The notes under the pieces were generated by a model, which had not been told where the DNA came from, did no database searches, and saw only the letters and a program-made list of their open reading frames with translations. A program made the position numbers and the translations under genes. Shown here one piece after another: positions 8,280 through 17,585 of a stretch of DNA of 64,000 nt. The first letter of the stretch is position 1. Each line of letters begins with the position of its first letter. The stretch is from WHUA01 sp963711215. GTDB lineage: Bacteria; Pseudomonadota; Alphaproteobacteria; UBA8366. Location of the stretch: the NCBI GenBank assembly GCA_963711215.1, contig CAVQDH010000003.1, positions 558,001-622,000 of the forward strand. Direction: 5' to 3'.

Positions 8280-9233
8280 TCAATACCGGTCGTTGTCGCC
8301 CGGCCGCTCCTCGTAGCAGGTCGAGGCGACGACCGGCTTGCCGGCGGCGAGCAGCTCGCCGACGGTGACGAAGCGGTAGCCCTGCGCCAGCAGCTTGGGC
8401 ACGAACAGCGCGAGCGCGCTCGCCGTCTCGCGGCCCTTGCCGTTGGCATGCGCCACGATGATCGAGCCCGGCCGGGCGTGTTTCAGCACGACGGCGGCGA
8501 TGCGCTTGGCCGTCTGCCCCTTCGCCGGGTCGCCCGTCACCACGTCCCATTGGATCGCGGCCATGCCCGCGTCGCCGACCGCCTTCATCGCGGCCGGGCT
8601 GCAGGTGCCGTAGGGGAAGCGGAAGACGGTGAGATGCAGGGGAATATGCGTCATCGCCGCCGGCGCCAGGCAGGCGCGCCCGGCGAGCGTGTTCCGCGTC
8701 TGCTCGTAAGCGGCCTCGGCGCGGGTGATCTCGTCTTCCAGGGGCCGGCCGGACAGCTTCCGCAGATTGCGGTGCGACCAGGTGTGATTGCCGACCTGGA
8801 ACAGCGGATCCGCGATGAGCTGCTGCGCCCGCTCGCCATGCGTCTCCATCCACTTGCCGCCAGCGAAAAAGGTCGCCTTGATGTTGTGGGCGCGCAGATA
8901 GTCGACGACCCCGCCGTCATAGCCGGTGACCTCGCCATTCGCTTCGCAGAGGTCGAAGGTGAGCGCCAGCAGCTTGACCCCCGGCGGCAGCGCGACGCGG
9001 CGGATCGACCCGCGCAGCGCGGCCGGAAGCGGGATCGGCGTGTAGGGGACCAGGGCCGGCGCCGGCATATGCGCGCCGGGAACGTGCCGGCGGGTGGCGC
9101 GCTCGGCGGCAACGCCCTTCAGCGCGTCGGGGCGCCAGCAGATACCGGGTTGCGCCGTCTTTCCGGCCGCCGGCGCGAGCGCCGAGAGCAGGACGAGAAA
9201 GGCGGACAGGGCGAGCGGACGCATACGCGACAT
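8280..9233 (-). CDS. exported polysaccharide deacetylase (NodB-type, CE4)
   Basis: The 317-residue protein has a cleavable signal peptide (hydrophobic residues 6-22, then APAAG) and a NodB homology domain from about 85 to 290. Motif 2 (HTWSH) and motif 3 (RFPYG) are canonical. Motif 1 reads TFDLCE instead of TFDDGP, keeping the first Asp but not the metal-binding second Asp. Motif 5 appears as IVAHANG. It should act in the periplasm on an N-acetylated glycan; the altered motif 1 leaves catalysis uncertain. It precedes the GNAT gene by 10 bases in the same orientation, so the two may be co-transcribed. Confidence 0.85.
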   Translation of the reverse strand: MSRMRPLALSAFLVLLSALAPAAGKTAQPGICWRPDALKGVAAERATRRHVPGAHMPAPALVPYTPIPLPAALRGSIRRVALPPGVKLLALTFDLCEANGEVTGYDGGVVDYLRAHNIKATFFAGGKWMETHGERAQQLIADPLFQVGNHTWSHRNLRKLSGRPLEDEITRAEAAYEQTRNTLAGRACLAPAAMTHIPLHLTVFRFPYGTCSPAAMKAVGDAGMAAIQWDVVTGDPAKGQTAKRIAAVVLKHARPGSIIVAHANGKGRETASALALFVPKLLAQGYRFVTVGELLAAGKPVVASTCYEERPGDNDRY

Positions 9234-9367
9234 CGGACCATTCCAGCGGGATCGACCCGGACTATCGGGCTATCGATCAGACTGGCCGTCAATGGTGAAA
9301 ATCGGGTTTACGGCGCGCCCTGCCCAACGCGCTCCGGCTGACGCGTCCTGCCCGACGCGGCCGGCAC

Positions 9368-9763
9368 TCAGCCGCCCTTGGGCGGGTTTTCCAGGCTCAG
9401 CATCTTCTCGAGCTTCTCGGCCAGCGTCTGGTCGGTCCGCGCCGCGGTGAGGACGGCGTTGTACTGCTCGATCGTGAGGCCGTGGCCCTCGATCGCCTTC
9501 TTCATCTCGTCCCGGGCTGCGACGACGATCTTCTTCTTGTCGTCGTCCGTCGCGGCCGCTTCGAACTGCGGGCTGTATTTCTGGCGGACGGCGTAGACAT
9601 CCTTGGCGGCGGCGACGAACGCATTCAGGCGCTCATCGGTGATCTTGCCGGCCGCGGCCTCGGCATTGTCGTCGGCGCGCGCGGGCGCCGCTGCGGGGAG
9701 GGAGACGCCATAAAGCGTCACCGCCGCGACGACGAGCGCGGCTGTCCGTGCAAACTGCTTCAT
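9368..9763 (-). CDS. DUF4168 family exported protein
   Basis: The 131-residue protein starts at an ATG 9 bases after GGAG and carries a signal peptide (MKQFARTAALVVAAVTLYG... ending at APARA). The mature part (ITDERLNAFV, KYSPQFEAA, ARDEMKKAIE, LTIEQYNAVL) fits DUF4168, a helical periplasmic family of unknown function. It is transcribed alone. Confidence 0.8.
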   Translation of the reverse strand: MKQFARTAALVVAAVTLYGVSLPAAAPARADDNAEAAAGKITDERLNAFVAAAKDVYAVRQKYSPQFEAAATDDDKKKIVVAARDEMKKAIEGHGLTIEQYNAVLTAARTDQTLAEKLEKMLSLENPPKGG

Positions 9764-10087
9764 AAGAAATTGCTCCAGTGTTCCGGCGGCGTCGCGGTGG
9801 TCGGTAGCGACGCGGCCAAACCAACAGTGTTTATCCAAGCGGCAGTCAAGCCGCGTACGGGGCCGAAGCATCGGGTTTCGGCGCACTGCGAAAGCGTTTC
9901 AAAGCTGAGCGGCAAAAGTGCGGCGAAAAGACGGTAAAATTCTGCGCCGGCGGATTCCGCGTGACGGCCAACAATGGACCGCAATCGCCAGCAGCAAGAT
10001 GGTGCCTCGAAGGCGGCGTGGCAAGGGCGTATTTGCAACTTGGCCCGGGCGCTTCTGGGACGCTTCTGGGGCGCTTCCGGGCCGCAT
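9764..10087. other. intergenic stretch with short degenerate tandem repeat
   Basis: No gene is supported in these 324 bases. Near 10047-10080 there are about three copies of an 11-12-base unit resembling GGGCGCTTCTG. It lies upstream of the DUF4168 gene and at the 3' side of the MFS gene. Confidence 0.4.
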
Positions 10088-11302
10088 TTATCGCCGCGCC
10101 AGCAGCAGCCCGGCCAGGCCGAGGGCGGTGAAGGCGGCGCCCGCGACGAAGGTCGCCGGCGGTCCGATCGCCGCCCACAGGGCGCCGGCGAGCACGCTCG
10201 CGGCGAGCAGCACGATGCCGCTGACGAAGTTGAAGACGCCGAAGGCGGAGCCGCGCAGATGCGCCGGCGCCGCGTCGGCGACCAGGGTCGCCAGCAGGCC
10301 CTGCGTCAGCCCCATGTGCAGGCCCCAGAGCGCCACGCCGATCATCACCGTCCAGACGCTGCCGGCGGCGGCGAGGACGATATCCGCCAGGACGAGGACG
10401 GCGAAGCCGATCGCGAGCAGCGTCCGCCGGTGCATCCGGTCGGCGAGCACGCCGGCGGGATAGGCCGAGGCGGAATAGACCGCGCTCATCACCGCCATCA
10501 CCAGCGGCACCCAGGTCAGGCCGAGCCCGACCGACTGCGCGCGCAGCACCAGGAAGGCTTCGCTGAAGCGGGCGAGGGTGAGCACCGCGCCCACCGCGAC
10601 CACGCCCCAGTAGGCCGTGGAGAGCCCGCCGAGCTCGGCGAGCTGGATCGGCGGCGGCGCTTCGCCGGGTTTCCGCCCGCTCGGCGGCTCCTTGACCCCG
10701 GCCAGCAGGACGATCACCGACAGGACGGCCGGGATCGCCGCGAACCAGAAGACCGTGCGGATGTCGTCGGCGAGCAGCGCCATCAGGCCGACGGCGGCGA
10801 GCGGGCCGATGAAGGCGCCGACCGTGTCGAGCGATTGCCGCAGCCCGTAGCTGGCGCCGCGGAGATGCGGCGGCGCGATATCGGCGATCAGCGCGTCCCG
10901 CGGCGCGCCGCGGATGCCCTTGCCGATGCGGTCGGCGAAGCGCGCGCCGAGCACCCAGCCGATCGTCGGCGCGAGCGCGAAGAAGGGCTTGGAGATCGCG
11001 CCCAGCCCGTAGCCGAGGGCGACGATCGCCTTGCGCTTGCCGAGGTGGTCGCTGACGACGCCGGAGAAGACCTTGGTGATCGAGGCGGTGGCTTCCGCGA
11101 TGCCTTCGACGATGCCGACCGAAAGGGCGCTGGCGCCCAGCACCGTCACCATGAAGACCGGCAGCAGGCTGTGGATCAGCTCGGAGGAGACGTCCATGAA
11201 CAGGCTGACGAAGCCGAGCGCCCAGACGCCGCGCGGAATGGCGCGGAGGCCCGTCGGGAGGCCGTTCGCCGGAGGAAGCCCGTGTGTCGTCCGCTCCGCC
11301 AC
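10088..11302 (-). CDS. MFS transporter
   Basis: The 404-residue protein has about twelve hydrophobic segments, with major-facilitator loop motifs such as GVVSDHLGKRKAI (loop 2-3) and GVLADRMHRRTLL (loop 8-9). It uses a GTG start preceded by GGAAAGGG. The substrate cannot be read from sequence; the gene neighbours give no strong clue. The frame is intact, in contrast to the next gene. Confidence 0.85.
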   Translation of the reverse strand: MAERTTHGLPPANGLPTGLRAIPRGVWALGFVSLFMDVSSELIHSLLPVFMVTVLGASALSVGIVEGIAEATASITKVFSGVVSDHLGKRKAIVALGYGLGAISKPFFALAPTIGWVLGARFADRIGKGIRGAPRDALIADIAPPHLRGASYGLRQSLDTVGAFIGPLAAVGLMALLADDIRTVFWFAAIPAVLSVIVLLAGVKEPPSGRKPGEAPPPIQLAELGGLSTAYWGVVAVGAVLTLARFSEAFLVLRAQSVGLGLTWVPLVMAVMSAVYSASAYPAGVLADRMHRRTLLAIGFAVLVLADIVLAAAGSVWTVMIGVALWGLHMGLTQGLLATLVADAAPAHLRGSAFGVFNFVSGIVLLAASVLAGALWAAIGPPATFVAGAAFTALGLAGLLLARR

Positions 11303-11359
11303 CGCTTGCCCTTTCCGCCAGGGGCGCCCGGTATCATGGCACGGGGAGCCACGGGTGTC

Positions 11360-12089
11360 CTAGAGCGCCGGATCGTCGATCCCCGCTTCCGCGAAGCCCT
11401 TGGCGCGCAGGATGCAGCTGTCGCAGACGCCGCAGGGCCTGGGCCCGCCGCCGTAGCAGCTCCAGCTCTCCGCCAGCGGCGCGCCGAGGCTGACGCCGAG
11501 GCGCACGATGTCGGCCTTCGTCTTGTCGATCAGCGGTGTCGCGATGCGGATCGCGCAGCCGTACTGCGTGGCGATCTTGCTGCCGAGACGGAGAGATCTC
11601 GGTCAGCGCGGCGTAGAATTCCGGCCGGCAGTCGGGATAGCCACTGTAGTCGAGCGCGTTGGCGGCGATGTAGAGCACGGGATCGATGTCTTCGGGCGCG
11701 GCGCCTTCGCGCTCGATCGCGTGCAGCACGCGGCTTTCCAGGCTTGCGGCGGCGATGGTCAGGAAGAAAGTGTTGCGCAAGGGGACATAGGTCACCGGAA
11801 TGTCCTTCGCCATCTCCTCCTGCTTGCGGCCGGACGGCAGCGCGAAGTCGGCGGCGTTGGTCAGCGCCGAATGCGCGGCCAGCTCGCGGTAGAAGCGCAC
11901 GTCGACGACGCGGTGCGCGAGGCCGAGCGCCGCGGCGACCTTGCGCGCGGCGTCCAGCTCGATGACGTGGCGCTGGCCGTAGTCGAGCGTCAGCGCGAGC
12001 AGCGCGTCGGTTTCCTTGCGCGCCAGGCAGGCGAGCGTGGTGGAGTCGAGGCCGCCGGAAAGCAGGATCTGTCCGATGCGGCGCGGCAT
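11360..12089 (-). CDS. queC: 7-cyano-7-deazaguanine synthase QueC (frame broken by one base)
   Basis: The N terminus has the PP-loop ATP site LLSGGLDSTTLA. After an apparent one-base insertion near 11595 the frame continues with GSKIATQYGC and the zinc site CGVCDSC, ending AGIDDPAL with a stop at 11360-11362. QueC converts 7-carboxy-7-deazaguanine to preQ0 in queuosine synthesis. All catalytic and zinc-binding residues are present once the extra C is removed, so I treat it as functional. It lies 7 bases downstream of a queuosine-precursor transporter gene, which reinforces the assignment. Confidence 0.9.
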
Positions 12090-12096
12090 GGCCGCC

Positions 12097-12624
12097 TCAG
12101 CGCTCGGTGCTGGCGGCCGGCGCCGCGTCGCCGCCGTTTTCACCGGGCGCCAAGCGCCGGCGCAGCAGCCAGAGCACGGCGACCGCGAGCAGCGTCATCC
12201 ACGCCTTGCCGATGACCTGGCCCGACAGGTATTGCAGGCTGCCGAAAGCGAGCGCCAGGAACAGGAGGCTGTCGGCGACCAGCCCGACGACGTTGGAGGC
12301 GACCACCGCGCCGATCCAGTTGCGCCGGCGGAGCGGGGTGTAGACCGCGAAATCCAGCAGCTCGGAGATCAGGAAGGCGATGCCGCTCGCGACCGCGAAC
12401 TTGGTCGAGACGGCGGCCGAGAGCACCGCGCCGGCCACGATCGCGGCGACGATCCAGCCCCGGCTGACCTTCTCCTGCGCCAGGTCGCGGAAGGTGAAGG
12501 CGAGCCCCGCGAAATAGACCCCGGCGGGCGCCAGAAGGTTGGGTCCGACCGGCACCAGCCCGAAGACCTGGATCGCCCAGTTGGCGCCCAGAATCGTGGC
12601 GATGAACAGAATCAGATAGGGCAC
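12097..12624 (-). CDS. VUT family queuosine-precursor transporter (YhhQ-like)
   Basis: The 175-residue membrane protein has about six helices. It shows the family hallmarks LAFTFRDLAQEK and KFAVASGIAFLISELLDF. YhhQ/VUT proteins import preQ0 or preQ1. I choose the GTG start at 12624, preceded by CCGGAG, over the upstream TTG because the protein then begins directly with its first membrane helix (PYLILFIATILGANW). Linkage to queC gives a salvage-plus-synthesis unit for the modified base. Confidence 0.85.
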   Translation of the reverse strand: MPYLILFIATILGANWAIQVFGLVPVGPNLLAPAGVYFAGLAFTFRDLAQEKVSRGWIVAAIVAGAVLSAAVSTKFAVASGIAFLISELLDFAVYTPLRRRNWIGAVVASNVVGLVADSLLFLALAFGSLQYLSGQVIGKAWMTLLAVAVLWLLRRRLAPGENGGDAAPAASTER

Positions 12625-12775
12625 GGCGCGGGTTCTCCGGGGGCTTCCTGCTGTCAGAAGGATCTTGGGCAAGAGGTGGCAGGCGGGGGGCCCGCTGTCA
12701 ATGCCGGTGGGCCAACCGGAGGCGATCGGCCGGGTCGCTCACCTAGACGGCGATACGGGCGCTGCGGAAGCGCCG

Positions 12776-12857
12776 TGCGTCCTTCGACAAGCTCAGGATG
12801 AGGTGGGATCTTCTTGGCATCAAGAAAAGCCTCATGCTGAGCTTGTCGAAGCACGCA
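12776..12857. repeat. long palindromic intergenic repeat (alphaproteobacterial REP-like)
   Basis: The arms contain CTTCGACAAGCTCAGGATGA (left) and its near-complement, TCATGCTGAGCTTGTCGAAG (right). The loop holds a nested hairpin TTCTTG-GCAT-CAAGAA (12811-12826). This sequence type is a common interspersed repeat in alphaproteobacteria. The remaining bases of the 12625-12975 gap hold only the upstream region of the SDR gene. Confidence 0.75.
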
Positions 12858-12975
12858 GGATGCCTGTCCCAATCGCCGGCAATAGGCAACCGCCCCGCAT
12901 CAGCACGGCGCGGGACGGCGTGCTAAGGTCGTCAGGGAAGGGCGCGGATCGACGCCTCGGACGGGAGACAGGACA

Positions 12976-13769
12976 ATGGATTTCGGGTTGAAAGATCGGG
13001 TCGCGCTGGTGACCGGCGGCAGCCGGGGCATCGGCAAGGCCACCGCCCTGATGCTGGCGGGCCAGGGCGTGAATATCGCCTTTTGCGGGCGCACGCCGGA
13101 AACGCTGGAGCAGGCCGCGGCGGAGATCCGCGCGAAGGGCGTGCGAGGCCTGGCCGATCCAGGCGGATGTCAGCCAGCTGGCGGACGTGCAGCGCTTCGT
13201 GCGCGAGGCCGCGGCGGCGGCGGGCCGCGTCGATATCCTGATCAACAATGCGGTGACCTCGCTGAGCGCGCCCTTCGACGAGCAGACCGACGAGCACTGG
13301 CGCTACCATATCGACGTCAAGCTGCTGGGCTATATCCGCTGCGCCCGCGAGGTGCTGTCCTTGATGAAGGAGCGGCGCTGGGGCCGCATCGTCAATATCG
13401 GCGGCATGACGGCGCGCATCACCGCGCCGCTGCGGGTGACCAACGGCCTGGTCAACGCCGGCGTCGCGAATTTCACCAAGCAGCTCGCCGGCCATGTCGG
13501 AGCCGCACAACATCACCGTCAATTGCGTGCATCCGGGCTCGACCGTGACCGAGCGGATGATGCGCGGCTTCGAGCGCCGCGCCCGCGATGCCAAGGTGAG
13601 CCTGGAGCAGATCACCGCCGAGACCGTCGCCGAGATCCCGCTGGGGCGGCTCATCAAGCCGGAGGATATCGCCGCGGCGGCGTTGTTCTTCTGCTCGCCG
13701 CTGGCGGACATCGTCACCGGGCAGTCGATCGCCGTGGACGGCGGCTCCGCCGGCTCGGTGAACTACTAG
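12976..13769 (+). CDS. SDR family protein lacking the Ser-Tyr-Lys triad (two frame breaks)
   Basis: About 264 residues: TGGSRGIGKA is the NAD(P) glycine motif and ILINNAVTS the central strand. The usual catalytic Ser, Tyr and Lys positions read Gly (NIGGMT), Asn and Asn (TNGLVNAGVANFTKQLA). Apparent one-base insertions near 13158 and 13492 split the gene. The C-terminal frame continues NITVNCVHPGSTVTERMM to VDGGSAGSVNY. Start ATG follows GGGAGACAGGACA. Cofactor binding looks preserved while standard dehydrogenase chemistry does not. It is followed by an FAD oxidoreductase gene 92 bases on. Confidence 0.8.
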
Positions 13770-13861
13770 TAGATCAGCGTCCAACGGGGCGGTTTTGCGG
13801 TCACGCCGCCGGCCGATAAGATTTGCCGTCGCCCGCCCGTCGACCTGCCCAGGAGCCATCC

Positions 13862-15280
13862 ATGCCGACCAACGATCCCAACGACATCGCCAACCGGGGC
13901 ATCTACCGCGGCCGCCGCGACGGGCGCGCGCGCAAGCGGGCGATGCTGGGCACGGTGCGCGAGCCCGCGCGCGACATCCCGCTGTTCGCCACGGCCGACG
14001 TGCTGGTGGTCGGCGGCGGCCCGTCCGGCACCACCGCGGCGATCGCCGCGGCCCGCCTCGGCGCGCATGTCATCCTGGCCGAGCGCTACAACCATCTGGG
14101 CGGGCTTTCGACCGGCGGGCTGGTGATCTGGATCGACCGCATGACCGACTGGGACGGTAACCTGCTGATCCGCGGCCTCGGCGAGGAGCTGCTCGACCGG
14201 CTGCCCGGGGACGCGATCCTCGGCCCACGACGGCAGGACTGGGGCTCGCGCGACGACGCGCTGGCGCATCGCTGGGCGCAACGCCACAGCGCCTTCCATG
14301 GCACCGTGACCTACGCGCCGATGACCGACCCGGAGCAGCTCAAGCTGGCCTCGCTCACCATGGTGCGAGACGCCGGGATCGAGCTGCTGCTGCACAGCTG
14401 GATCGCCGCGCCGCTGGTCGAGGACGGCAAGGTCGCGGGCGCGATCCTCGAATCGAAGCAGGGCCGCATGGCGGTGCGCGCGTCCGTCGTGGTCGACACG
14501 ACCGGCGACGGCGACCTGTTCGCCCGCGCGGGCGAGGAGTACGAAGGCGACATCGACCAGGACGACATCCATCACTGCGCCAACTCCGCCTCGCTGGTCT
14601 CGGGCGTCGACGTCGCGCGCTGGCTCGCCTTCCAGGATGCCGAGCCCGAGGCGTGGCGCGACATCCTCAAGCGCGGGCGGGAGGCGACGAAGCATTTCAT
14701 CCAGCCGCTGACGAGCTGGCGCAACGACGTGGTCGTGTTCATGGGGCCGCGCTTCGCCGGCTTCAGCGTGCTCGAGGTCGACGATTTGACCCAGGTCGAG
14801 ATCCTGTCGCGCGACAGCATCGTCGAGCTGCTCGCCTTCTACCGCGGCAACGTGCCGGGCTTCGAGAGCGCCTGGCTCATGCTGACCGCGCCGCAGCTCG
14901 GCGCCCGGCACAGCCGGCGGCTCGTCGGCAGGGCGAAGATGACCGGCGCGCAGAACAAGACCGGCGTCATCCTCGACGACGAGGTCGGCGTCAGCCCGAG
15001 CACGAGCCCGAATAGCCCCAGCGTCTCCGTGCCTTACGGCGCGCTGTTGCCGCGCAGGATGGACAACCTGCTGGTCGCGGGGCGGCACATCTCGACCGAC
15101 GCGCAGACGCACACCTTCATGCGCGAGATCCCGCAATGCTGGATGACCGGCCACGCCGCCGGCGTCGCCGCCGCGCTGAGCGCGAATGCCGGCCTGTCGC
15201 CGCGGGCGATCTCGGTGCGCGACGTGCAGGCGGCGCTGAGGAAGCAGGGGGCGTATGTGCGGGACGCTGGATCGAAATGA
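13862..15280 (+). CDS. FAD-dependent oxidoreductase (FAD_oxidored family)
   Basis: The 472-residue protein has a dinucleotide-binding motif VLVVGGGPSGTTAAIAAAR near residue 40, followed by ERYNHLGGLSTGG, and a C-terminal FAD-contacting region with NLLVAGRHISTD. This is the FAD-dependent oxidoreductase family that often acts on small organic acids; the substrate is unknown. The start is the ATG behind AGGAG; a slightly upstream ATG is less likely. The frame is intact. It may be co-transcribed with the SDR gene. Confidence 0.85.
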   Translation: MPTNDPNDIANRGIYRGRRDGRARKRAMLGTVREPARDIPLFATADVLVVGGGPSGTTAAIAAARLGAHVILAERYNHLGGLSTGGLVIWIDRMTDWDGNLLIRGLGEELLDRLPGDAILGPRRQDWGSRDDALAHRWAQRHSAFHGTVTYAPMTDPEQLKLASLTMVRDAGIELLLHSWIAAPLVEDGKVAGAILESKQGRMAVRASVVVDTTGDGDLFARAGEEYEGDIDQDDIHHCANSASLVSGVDVARWLAFQDAEPEAWRDILKRGREATKHFIQPLTSWRNDVVVFMGPRFAGFSVLEVDDLTQVEILSRDSIVELLAFYRGNVPGFESAWLMLTAPQLGARHSRRLVGRAKMTGAQNKTGVILDDEVGVSPSTSPNSPSVSVPYGALLPRRMDNLLVAGRHISTDAQTHTFMREIPQCWMTGHAAGVAAALSANAGLSPRAISVRDVQAALRKQGAYVRDAGSK

Positions 15281-15417
15281 TACCGGCTTGCGGCATCGCC
15301 GTCGTTGACCCGCTGCACTAAAAGTAGGCAGACTTCTCGGTAGAAGAACCGGGCGACAACGCACCGGTCTCGAAACGCAGCGCGCCAAAAAAACCGACGC
15401 GCACGGGAGGAAATGCC

Positions 15418-16493
15418 ATGAAGACTTACGATACCCTCATCATGGGGGCGTCATACGGCTCCCTTTTGGGAATCAAGCTGTTGCTCGCCGGCCATAACGT
15501 CAAGCTCGTCTGCCTGCCGGACGAGGCGGCGCTGTTCAACAAGGAAGGCGCGCGCGTCCGTATCCCGGTCAAGGGCCGCGACGGCCTGGTCGAGATCAAC
15601 TCGCGCAAATTGCCGGGCAAGCTGTCGGCCGGCGGGCCGGCGCGACGTCGATCCCGCCGACTACGACCTGATCGCGCTGGCGATGCAGGAGCCGCAATTC
15701 CGCTCGCCCGGCGTGCGCGAGCTGCTGGACGCGGTGGCCAAGTCGCGCAAGCCCTGCATGTCGATCATGAACATGCCGCCGCTGCCCTATCTCGCGCGCA
15801 TTCCCGGCCTCGACACCAGCAAGCTGACGCGCTGCTACACCGATGCGAGCGTGTGGGACAGCTTCGACCCCAAGACGATCACGCTGTGCAGCCCGGACCC
15901 GCAGGCCTTCCGCCCGCCGGAAGAGAAGGTCAACGTGCTGCAGGTCAGCCTGCCGACCAACTTCAAGGCGGCGCGCTTCGACTCCGACGCGGATACCGCG
16001 ATCCTGCAAGCAGCTCCAGGCCGACATCGAGGCGATCCGCTTCGACCCCGGCGACGGCAGCAAGGTCGAGCTGCCGGTCAAGCTCAAGGTGCACGAGTCC
16101 GTCTTCGTGCCGCTGGCCAAGTGGAGCATGCTGCTGACCGGCAACTACCGCTGCGTCGGCAAGGACGACATGCGCTCGATCAAGGACGCGGTGCACAGCG
16201 ATCTCGCGCTGTCGCGCTCGGTCTATAATTGGGTAAGCTCGGTGTGCCAGAGCATGGGTGCCGATCCGAAAGACCTGGTGCCGTTCGAGAAATACGCGGC
16301 GGCGGCAAACGGGCTGACCAAGCCGTCCTCGGCGGCGCGCGCGCTCTTGAACGGCGCTCAGTATATCGAGCGGGCCGATTGTCTCGTCCGCACGATCGCG
16401 GCGCTGAAGGGCATGCAGAACGACGCCGTGGACGAGGCGGTGATCATGGTCGAGTCCTGGCTCGAGCGGAACCGCGCCAAGGCCAAGGCCTGA
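15418..16493 (+). CDS. ketopantoate reductase-like (ApbA/PanE) oxidoreductase (two frame breaks)
   Basis: About 358 residues are recovered after removing one extra base near 15650 and one near 16010. The N terminus LIMGASYGSLLGIKLLLAGH is a Rossmann motif of the ApbA/PanE type, and the helical C-terminal half (VGKDDMRSIKDAVH, NGAQYIERADCLVRTIAALK) fits the dimerisation/catalytic domain. True ketopantoate reductases are about 300 residues, so this is a longer relative with unknown substrate. GGGAGGAAATGCC precedes the ATG. It heads an operon with the 85-residue protein and a hydrolase. Confidence 0.75.
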
Positions 16494-16523
16494 GCCGCCC
16501 GCGCCGCGGGAGAAAGGGATGAC

Positions 16524-16781
16524 ATGAGCGAGCTCGAGGTCGGTCCGGACGGCCGCTACCTCGGCGGGGAGGTGCCCTTCGGCTATGCGCTGTGGGGCGA
16601 CTACCTGATCGAGGTGCCGGCCGAGCTGGACGCCTGCGTCACCATGATCCGCCTGACCCGGCAGGGCCGGAATTACGCGGCGATAATCGACACCGTCTTT
16701 GCGCAGCACGGGGTGCGGCCGACGCGCGCGCAATATGACCGCCTGATCGCGAGCGTGCGCCGCCGCTACGGGCCGATCTAG
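16524..16781 (+). CDS. 85-aa protein resembling the serine-recombinase 'Recombinase' domain
   Basis: The sequence GGEVPFGYALWGDYLIEVP, then a helical block, then RQGRNYAAIIDTVFAQHGV, follows the layout of the Recombinase domain of large serine recombinases (PFGYxxxxxxL...G.S...IA..L...GV). There is no resolvase catalytic domain, zinc ribbon or coiled coil. GGGAGAAAGG precedes the ATG. It sits 30 bases after the reductase-like gene and 11 bases before the hydrolase gene, so it belongs to that operon. It may be a domesticated DNA-binding fragment or simply a chance likeness; function unknown. Confidence 0.6.
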   Translation: MSELEVGPDGRYLGGEVPFGYALWGDYLIEVPAELDACVTMIRLTRQGRNYAAIIDTVFAQHGVRPTRAQYDRLIASVRRRYGPI

Positions 16782-16792
16782 GGAGCGCGCGC

Positions 16793-17581
16793 ATGCCGAC
16801 CGTCGCGGTCAACGGCGAGACCCTGCACTACGTGAAGACCGGCAGCGGGCCGGCGGTCGTCTTCGTGCATTATCTCGGCGGCTTCTCGGGCACCTGGCGG
16901 CGGCAGATCAGCGGCTCGAAGGACCGCTTCACCTGCATCGCCTTCGACCAGCGCGGCTACGGCTTCTCCAGCCTGAACGGGCGCTGGGGCGTGGAGGCCT
17001 CGGCCGACGACCTCAAGGCCGGGCTCGATGCGCTCGGCGTCGAGCGCGCGCATTTCGTCGGCTACTCGATGGGCGGGCCGGTGATGCTGTCGTTCGGCGC
17101 GCGCTGGCCCGGCATGGTCCGCTCGCTCATGCTGATCGACACCTTCGCGCAGAACGCGCGGCATTCGGCGGATCGCGTCGCGGAGTCGGAGAAATGCCTG
17201 CGCTACATGTCGATGCGCCAGTACGCCCGGCAATATGCCGCCGCCCGGCTGATGCCGGACGTGCCGGCACCGGTGGTCGACGCCCTCGTCGCCGGCGATC
17301 TGCCTGGCGCGGAAGGAGGCCTATCTGGATTCGATCCGCGGCATCCTCGGGCCCGACTTCGGCGCGCTGTGTCAGCAGATCACGGCGCCGACGCTGGTGG
17401 TCTGCGGCCGGCTCGACGTGACGACGCCGGTCGACCAGACCAGCGATCTGACGCGCCTGATCCCGAACGCGCGTGAGACGATCATCGAGGCGGCGCATCT
17501 CGGCATCTGGGAGAATCCCGAACGCCTTCGACCGCGTGGTCATCGGGATTCCTGGACGCCCAGGAAGGGCACGGCGCCTGA
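16793..17581 (+). CDS. alpha/beta hydrolase (frame broken)
   Basis: About 262 residues. The nucleophile elbow is GYSMGG and the oxyanion strand VVFVHYLGG; the acid residue is expected in LVVCGRLDVTTPV and the catalytic His in AAHLGIWENP. Extra bases near 17303, 17520 and 17550 break the frame; removing them restores RKEAYLDSIRGILGPDFGAL and a final AFDRVV...GHGA before the stop. The family covers esterases, lactonases and haloperoxidases. Operon context with a reductase suggests catabolism of a small carbonyl compound, which is inference. Confidence 0.8.
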
Positions 17582-17585
17582 GTGC

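Noticed and set aside
6491..8449. A 652-codon frame that fuses the GNAT protein to the antisense of the CinA-like gene.
   Set aside because: Only the first 165 residues after 8269 make a protein fold; the rest is the shadow of the CinA-like gene.
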